Origin: an uncultured Emergencia sp.
Lineage (GTDB): Bacteria; Bacillota; Clostridia; Peptostreptococcales; Anaerovoracaceae
Assembly (NCBI GenBank): GCA_937997955.1
Contig: CALLDR010000117.1
Coordinates: 1-19,089, forward strand
Length of the DNA: 19,089 nt
Direction of reading: 5' to 3'
Below the pieces are notes generated by a model, which was not told the origin of the DNA, did not search any database, and worked only from the letters and a program-made list of their open reading frames with translations. Positions 15,229 to 19,089 of the stretch are shown here, piece by piece; position 1 is the stretch's first letter, and every line of letters begins with the position of its first letter. A program made the position numbers and the translations under genes.

Positions 15229-16225
15229 CTATCACGATCAAGCCGGACATCTCCTGCCCAGCTTCCTCTTCATAAAATTTCTCTCTTACGGTTTCCGTCC
15301 CAAAGGTCACCTCCGCCGAAAGCAGCGCGGGCAGAAGCTCCAACAGGTCGTCGGCCCCTGTGACCTGGCAGTTGTGGAAGGTATTCTCTCTGTAATCCAT
15401 CCAGCCCAGCTGATATCCGACGCCAGCATCGACCAGCTGCTCACACAGGGCCACCGTATAACAGCAGACCCGGTCGATCAGCTGCTTGCGTTTCTCCGGA
15501 TCCTCTTCCCGGAAACAGGTTTCCATCAGGATCTGGTTGGAATTTTTCACCGGCAGTCCCGGCTCTCTGACCATCAGCTGGTCCAGCTTCCCGGAAAGCT
15601 TCCAGTGTACGCTTTTCAGCCGGTCCCCTGCCCGGTATTCTCGGATGGCAAAGGTCTCGCTGGGATCAAAGCCCGGTCTGTCGCCCGCGAAGTCCACTCC
15701 TTCCATATCCGGCGTACGGACCAGCTCCTCGGCCAAGTCGGTTTCCATCTCCTCCGGCAGGATCAAAACTGCCTGCCGCAGACGGCAGGGCCGCTTAAAA
15801 GCCGTCAGCCCCAGCGGGTCTGTGATCCTCATCTGCTCCGCGCTGATCTCCAGCCTGCCGCAGTACTGGCTTCCCAGCTGCAGCACCGTCTCCGACGGAC
15901 GCTCCTTTGACAGAGTGCAGCGGGCCAGCGCCGTCTCCGTATCGCCGGTCAGGCAGTTCCGGCAGTTGACCGCCGTCTCCACCGTAACCACAGGCAGAAA
16001 CCCTTTGTACACGAAATGCAGCCTGCCGACTGCCTGCCGTCCGCTTCCTGACAGTGACAGCTCCACCTGGACCAGGGCGGACTGCCGCCAGGTCAGAAAG
16101 GCCAGAAGCCCCGCTGCCGCTATGGTGATCAGAAACAGCGCCGGAAAGACCACGGCGGTGCCGGCAAACCAGCCTGCTGCCAGCAGCAGGAGCCAGCATC
16201 CAAAACATATGCGCCTTCCTATCAT
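15206..16225 (-). CDS. DUF58 family protein
   Basis: A 339-residue protein with two N-terminal membrane segments (about 8-45) followed by a soluble DUF58 domain. The family signature FAIREYRAGDRLKSVHWKLS lies at about 192-211, with DFAGDRPGFDPSE just before it. DUF58 proteins have a VWA-related C-terminal part and are nearly always encoded with MoxR ATPases, as here. The pair is thought to act in assembly or remodelling of membrane or secreted complexes, though few have been studied. I chose the ATG at 16225 because it overlaps the MoxR stop as ATGA; the frame is open to 16342, but that extra part lies within MoxR coding sequence. Its 3' end overlaps the transglutaminase start. Confidence 0.9.
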   Translation of the reverse strand: MIGRRICFGCWLLLLAAGWFAGTAVVFPALFLITIAAAGLLAFLTWRQSALVQVELSLSGSGRQAVGRLHFVYKGFLPVVTVETAVNCRNCLTGDTETALARCTLSKERPSETVLQLGSQYCGRLEISAEQMRITDPLGLTAFKRPCRLRQAVLILPEEMETDLAEELVRTPDMEGVDFAGDRPGFDPSETFAIREYRAGDRLKSVHWKLSGKLDQLMVREPGLPVKNSNQILMETCFREEDPEKRKQLIDRVCCYTVALCEQLVDAGVGYQLGWMDYRENTFHNCQVTGADDLLELLPALLSAEVTFGTETVREKFYEEEAGQEMSGLIVIDDETIRQ

Positions 16226-17178
16226 CTCTTCTCCCACATGCCGCTTTCGACCTCTTCCTTTTCCAGGATCTCCCGCAAAATATCCTCCGCGCTCTTTTCG
16301 GACACCTTTGCTCGGGAGCCCAGCAGGATTCTGTGTCCGCATACATCTACGAACACGTCCTGCACATCCTTCGGCAGCACGTAGTCCCGTCCTTCCACGA
16401 AGGCGCAGGCCTTTGCCATGCGAAGGACTGCGATGGCGCCTCTCGGACTGATCCCCAGGGTCACCATAGGGTGGCTTCGGCTCGCCTCCGCCAGCCGGGT
16501 GATGTACGCCAGAAGCTCATCGGCCGTATGGACGGCCGCAGCCTGCTGCTGCATGGACAGCAGCTCCTTTGCCGATACGGCGTTCTCAACGGTATCGATA
16601 GGATTGCCGATCTGCCGGTCCCGCAGGATCTCAATCTGGCTGTCGAAGTCCGGATAGCCCATGGTCAGCCGGATCAGAAAACGGTCCAGCTGGGCGTTGG
16701 GCAGCAGCTGGGTTCCCGCCGACCCCGCCGGATTCTGCGTGGCTATGACGGTAAACGGCTTGGGCAGTACGTAGGTCTGTCCGTCTACGGTCACCTGGCC
16801 CTCTTCCATGACTTCCAGCAGAGCGGACTGGGTCTTGCTGGACGTCCGGTTGATCTCATCGGCCAGGAACAGATTGCAGAACACGGATCCTTCCCGGAAA
16901 GTAAACCGGCCGCTTTCTTTATCGTACATGGAAAATCCCACGATATCGGACGCCACCACGTCAGGGGTAAACTGGGTCCTGTTGTAGTCCAGTCCCAGAG
17001 CCTTGCTGAAGGCGAGGGCCAGAGTGGTCTTCCCCACTCCCGGCACGTCCTCGATGAGCACATGGCCTCCGGCCAAAATGGCCATCAGCACCCGGGCGAT
17101 CTTCTCATCCTTGCCGATGACGACTTTTTTGATTTCATTTAATATGTCATTTGCTTTTGTCTGCATGTTGCTTACCAT
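16222..17178 (-). CDS. MoxR family AAA+ ATPase
   Basis: A cytosolic AAA+ ATPase of about 318 residues, the usual MoxR length. It shows Walker A GVGKTTLA (about 47-54), the RTQFTPDVVASDIVG segment, Walker B LFLADEIN (about 103-110), NRTSSKTQSALLEVMEE, sensor 1 ATQNP (146-150) and the LPNAQLDRFL arginine-finger region. It is expected to use ATP to remodel or mature a partner, very likely through the DUF58 protein encoded next. The start is uncertain. ATG 17178 overlaps the previous stop (ATGGTAA) with a GGAAGG close by; ATG 17166 is 5 bases past that stop. It is second in the B12-regulated operon. Confidence 0.92.
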   Translation of the reverse strand: MVSNMQTKANDILNEIKKVVIGKDEKIARVLMAILAGGHVLIEDVPGVGKTTLALAFSKALGLDYNRTQFTPDVVASDIVGFSMYDKESGRFTFREGSVFCNLFLADEINRTSSKTQSALLEVMEEGQVTVDGQTYVLPKPFTVIATQNPAGSAGTQLLPNAQLDRFLIRLTMGYPDFDSQIEILRDRQIGNPIDTVENAVSAKELLSMQQQAAAVHTADELLAYITRLAEASRSHPMVTLGISPRGAIAVLRMAKACAFVEGRDYVLPKDVQDVFVDVCGHRILLGSRAKVSEKSAEDILREILEKEEVESGMWEKR

Positions 17179-18656
17179 TCCCTTCCGTAGTCTTTCAGAT
17201 TGCCTTCACTGACCATGCTGCCGGCCCCGATGTCCTTTCCGCCTGCCAGGGTAAACCGGATGCGCACCACGTCGCCGTTTTCCACATAGGCCTTGCTCAG
17301 GCCGTATGATGAGTAAAGGCCGTTGATAGAGTACATCCAGCCCGACCTCCGGGCAAAGTCAAACTCGCCCAGGGTGTCCAGGCTTTCGTAGTTGTTCACG
17401 TTATAGACCATGCCGTCCTCTTCCAGCTTCTGGATCAGAGACTGGGGGATCTTATAGCCTTCGATCAGTCCGCTTCTCCTGATCTTCGCCAGATAGAAGC
17501 CGTCCTCCAGTGTCCCTGTAAACTCATAGGTGCAGCCGTTGGCGGTCAGGAACTCGTCTATGACGTCGGACAGCGGCGTACCGTCGTCCACCTCCATCTT
17601 CTGCGGTTCGATCAGATAGGTCAGGCCGATGGTGCCGGCTTCCAGGCTGATGGTGATGGTCGCGGAGCCTGATTTGTAGTAGACGGTGAAAACCTTGGTC
17701 ACCGTGTACTGATAGCTGTCGGTCACCTTGATCTTGATCTCGTTGGCGCCGGTCTGCAGCTTGACCCGATAGGTCTGCCGGTCCATCTCGCCCACATAAT
17801 CGGCGGTCCTGCCGTTGACCGTGACCTCCATATTATTGTAGGAAAGCGGCTTTCCCCGGTAGTTGGTGACCCAGACGTCAAAGTTGATGGTCTGATTGGA
17901 GTAGGTCGCCTGATCCTTCAGGTTGGTGTTGATGACAGGCCGCTTTTTCTCCGGCGTGGAACCCTCCGGCCTCTTATATGTGATCTTCTTGGTAAAGGTT
18001 TTTACGTTGCCGTCGTCGTCGGTATATTTGATCTGAATGATGGTAGCTCCCTGAGTGCTGAGCAAAGCGGAGTACGCGCCGTTGACCAGCTTCAGGATCT
18101 GGGATTTGCCGTCGCCTGTGACAGCCTTGGCATAGATGATCTGGTCAGCGTCGTCGATACCGATCTCCTTCAAAAGGTCATCGACAGGAAGGGATTCTTC
18201 CACAAAGGCGTCTTCCGGCAGATCTGTATAGCTGCCGGGATCGTAGCCGCCGGGGTCATCTGGATTCTGAGGATTGTCGGGATCATCGGGATTTTCGGGG
18301 TCCTCTGTCTGATCGGGATCGTCCGGGCTGCCTGCGTTCTGCTGCGGATCATTGGGATCGCCGCTCTGCTCCTGCCCGTCTCCCTGGTTTTGATCCCCGT
18401 TCCGTTCCTGTTTCTCCTGTTCCTCCTGCCGCCGCTCCTTTTCTGCCTGGGTGATCTTGTTGGACAGATTGGCGTTTTCACTGCTTTCTCCCAGCTGGAT
18501 CTCTGCGGCGGTCTGGACTGCCAGCTGTCCGCCCTCTTTCTCCAGGGCATCGGCCGGCGCCGTTCTGCTGTGGAGGGCCACAGCAGCCGCGCATATGGCG
18601 CACAGGATCAGCAGTGCAGCCACTGCCGCCAGATTTTTAAATAAACGATTTTTCAT
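17172..18656 (-). CDS. Large anchored DUF4430 (transcobalamin beta-domain-like) surface protein
   Basis: A 494-residue exported protein. One N-terminal membrane segment or signal anchor (about 7-29) is followed by a charged region, probably coiled coil (about 60-85), then a long Asp/Pro/Asn/Gln-rich stalk (about 85-145). Two Ig-like beta regions come next (about 170-330) and a C-terminal DUF4430 domain (about 335-480). The family hallmark RRSGWMYSINGLYSSYG (about 436-452) and VENGDVVRIRFTLAGGKDIG are clear. The stalk suggests reach across the cell wall. The start at 18656 has AGGATGG upstream; the open frame to 18701 would begin inside the leader terminator. It is the first gene of the operon, directly behind cobalamin riboswitch 4, and is predicted to bind a corrinoid at the cell surface. 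Confidence 0.87.
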   Translation of the reverse strand: MKNRLFKNLAAVAALLILCAICAAAVALHSRTAPADALEKEGGQLAVQTAAEIQLGESSENANLSNKITQAEKERRQEEQEKQERNGDQNQGDGQEQSGDPNDPQQNAGSPDDPDQTEDPENPDDPDNPQNPDDPGGYDPGSYTDLPEDAFVEESLPVDDLLKEIGIDDADQIIYAKAVTGDGKSQILKLVNGAYSALLSTQGATIIQIKYTDDDGNVKTFTKKITYKRPEGSTPEKKRPVINTNLKDQATYSNQTINFDVWVTNYRGKPLSYNNMEVTVNGRTADYVGEMDRQTYRVKLQTGANEIKIKVTDSYQYTVTKVFTVYYKSGSATITISLEAGTIGLTYLIEPQKMEVDDGTPLSDVIDEFLTANGCTYEFTGTLEDGFYLAKIRRSGLIEGYKIPQSLIQKLEEDGMVYNVNNYESLDTLGEFDFARRSGWMYSINGLYSSYGLSKAYVENGDVVRIRFTLAGGKDIGAGSMVSEGNLKDYGREW

Positions 18657-18677
18657 ATTCCATCCTTTTTCAAAAAC

Positions 18678-18704
18678 AAAAAGAACTGTGCCCTTTGTCA
18701 CAGT
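18678..18704 (-). terminator. Riboswitch-controlled terminator, leader 4
   Basis: A 6-bp stem (ACTGTG with CACAGT, 8-base loop) is followed by TCTTTTTG on the minus strand, between riboswitch 4 and the large DUF4430 gene. The stem is shorter than those of the other leaders. A small GGGAG/CTCCC hairpin (about 18729-18742) lies between aptamer and terminator. Confidence 0.75.
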
Positions 18705-18753
18705 CCGTATTTACTGGTACTAAAAATGCGGGAGTCTCCTCCCTCTAAAGGTT

Positions 18754-18906
18754 CATGCAGGTCTCCTGGCTCATGGGTCATCGCCGGCGCAGTCCTTCCC
18801 AGTTTCCCAGTGGCGGCCAATCGGCCCTCTGCCCGACTCTCCAATGACAGTGGCGGATCCGCACCGGCCTCTCACCGGTTTCCCTCTTAGCTCCCTGATC
18901 GGGAGA
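18754..18906 (-). promoter_or_regulatory. Cobalamin riboswitch 4
   Basis: The minus strand shows GGGAAacCGGTGaGAggCC, GCGGATCCGCCACTGT and the terminal GAGCCAGGAGACCTGC element. A CTCCC/GGGAG stem flanks the 5' side. It heads the eleven-gene uptake operon. Confidence 0.93.
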
Positions 18907-18937
18907 ACATCACCACACAGTCTTCAGTTCTTTTTCC

Positions 18938-18967
18938 ATTATATTTCAAAATGGCTCCTCCTGTCAA
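18938..18967 (-). promoter_or_regulatory. Promoter of unit A (riboswitch 4)
   Basis: -35 TTGACA (18962-18967) and -10 TATAAT (18938-18943) are separated by 18 bases, about 32 bases upstream of the aptamer. Beyond it (18968-19089) I see no gene. Confidence 0.85.
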
Positions 18968-19039
18968 TGGGGAAGATGGAATTCGCCAGGGCCGGCCGCG
19001 AAAGGATCGGCGGCGGGCAAAGCCGGGCGGCCTTATTTG

Positions 19040-19061
19040 TTTTACTTCCCATGGAGTAAAA
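19040..19061. repeat. Short AT-rich inverted repeat
   Basis: TTTTACT and AGTAAAA form a 7-base inverted repeat around an 8-base centre (TCCCATGG). It lies upstream of the promoter of the main operon. It could be an operator or part of a terminator from outside the window; I cannot tell which. Confidence 0.3.
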
Positions 19062-19089
19062 TAGAATGAGAAGCAGCCCTGTGAGAAAA

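Noticed and set aside
11201..17178. Methanol dehydrogenase-like system (PQQ propeller plus MoxR)
   Set aside because: The propeller lacks quinoprotein dehydrogenase signatures and has Ig-like and FN3 domains; no other methanol oxidation gene is present and the riboswitch points to B12.
1..19089. tRNA, rRNA, CRISPR array, insertion sequence or phage genes
   Set aside because: I looked on both strands and saw no spaced direct repeats, transposase, integrase or RNA gene signatures.

Overview
The window reads as chromosomal DNA of a fairly GC-rich anaerobic Firmicute, most likely class Clostridia. This is inferred from the strong AGGAGG-type ribosome binding sites, consensus TTGACA/TATAAT promoters, T-rich intrinsic terminators, Gram-positive style anchored surface proteins, and an ECF-type vitamin transporter. 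I cannot name a species. All fifteen supported genes lie on the minus strand, so transcription runs from high to low coordinates.

The whole window is a vitamin B12 (cobalamin) regulated locus. Four complete cobalamin riboswitches (about 18.8, 4.7, 2.6 and 1.4 kb) each sit behind a recognisable promoter. Each is followed by an intrinsic terminator before the first gene, which points to B12-dependent transcription attenuation. Unit A (18.9 to 4.86 kb) is an eleven-gene operon: a large anchored DUF4430 protein, MoxR AAA+ ATPase, DUF58 protein, membrane transglutaminase-like protein, secreted PQQ-type beta-propeller with Ig-like and fibronectin III domains, alpha/alpha-toroid lipoprotein, EcfT, double EcfA ATPase, EcfS, LysO-like membrane protein, and a small anchored DUF4430 protein. 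Unit B (4.83 to 2.7 kb) encodes a cysteine-rich small-domain (zf-like) protein and a protein with four homing-endonuclease-associated (HNH-type) repeats. Unit C (2.7 to 1.5 kb) encodes a TIM-barrel sugar phosphate isomerase/epimerase-like protein. Unit D (1.5 to 0.06 kb) encodes a second four-repeat HNH-associated protein and ends at a strong terminator.

How the parts may work together: the ECF transporter (S, T and fused A-A components) is the predicted corrinoid importer. The alpha/alpha-toroid protein and the two DUF4430 proteins correspond to the alpha and beta domains of animal intrinsic factor and transcobalamin, here on separate polypeptides. I propose that they form a cell-surface B12 capture complex handing corrinoid to the ECF importer. 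MoxR, DUF58 and the transglutaminase-like protein look like an assembly or maturation module, and the propeller like a scaffold. The roles of the LysO-like protein, the isomerase, the Cys-rich protein and the two repeat proteins are unknown, but their riboswitches place them in the same B12-limitation response. The repeat proteins are plausible DNA-binding factors.

The units are packed tightly: the promoter of each downstream unit begins within about 25 bases of the previous stop codon, or overlaps it, and no separate terminator lies between. The riboswitch terminators may therefore also act on read-through from the upstream unit.
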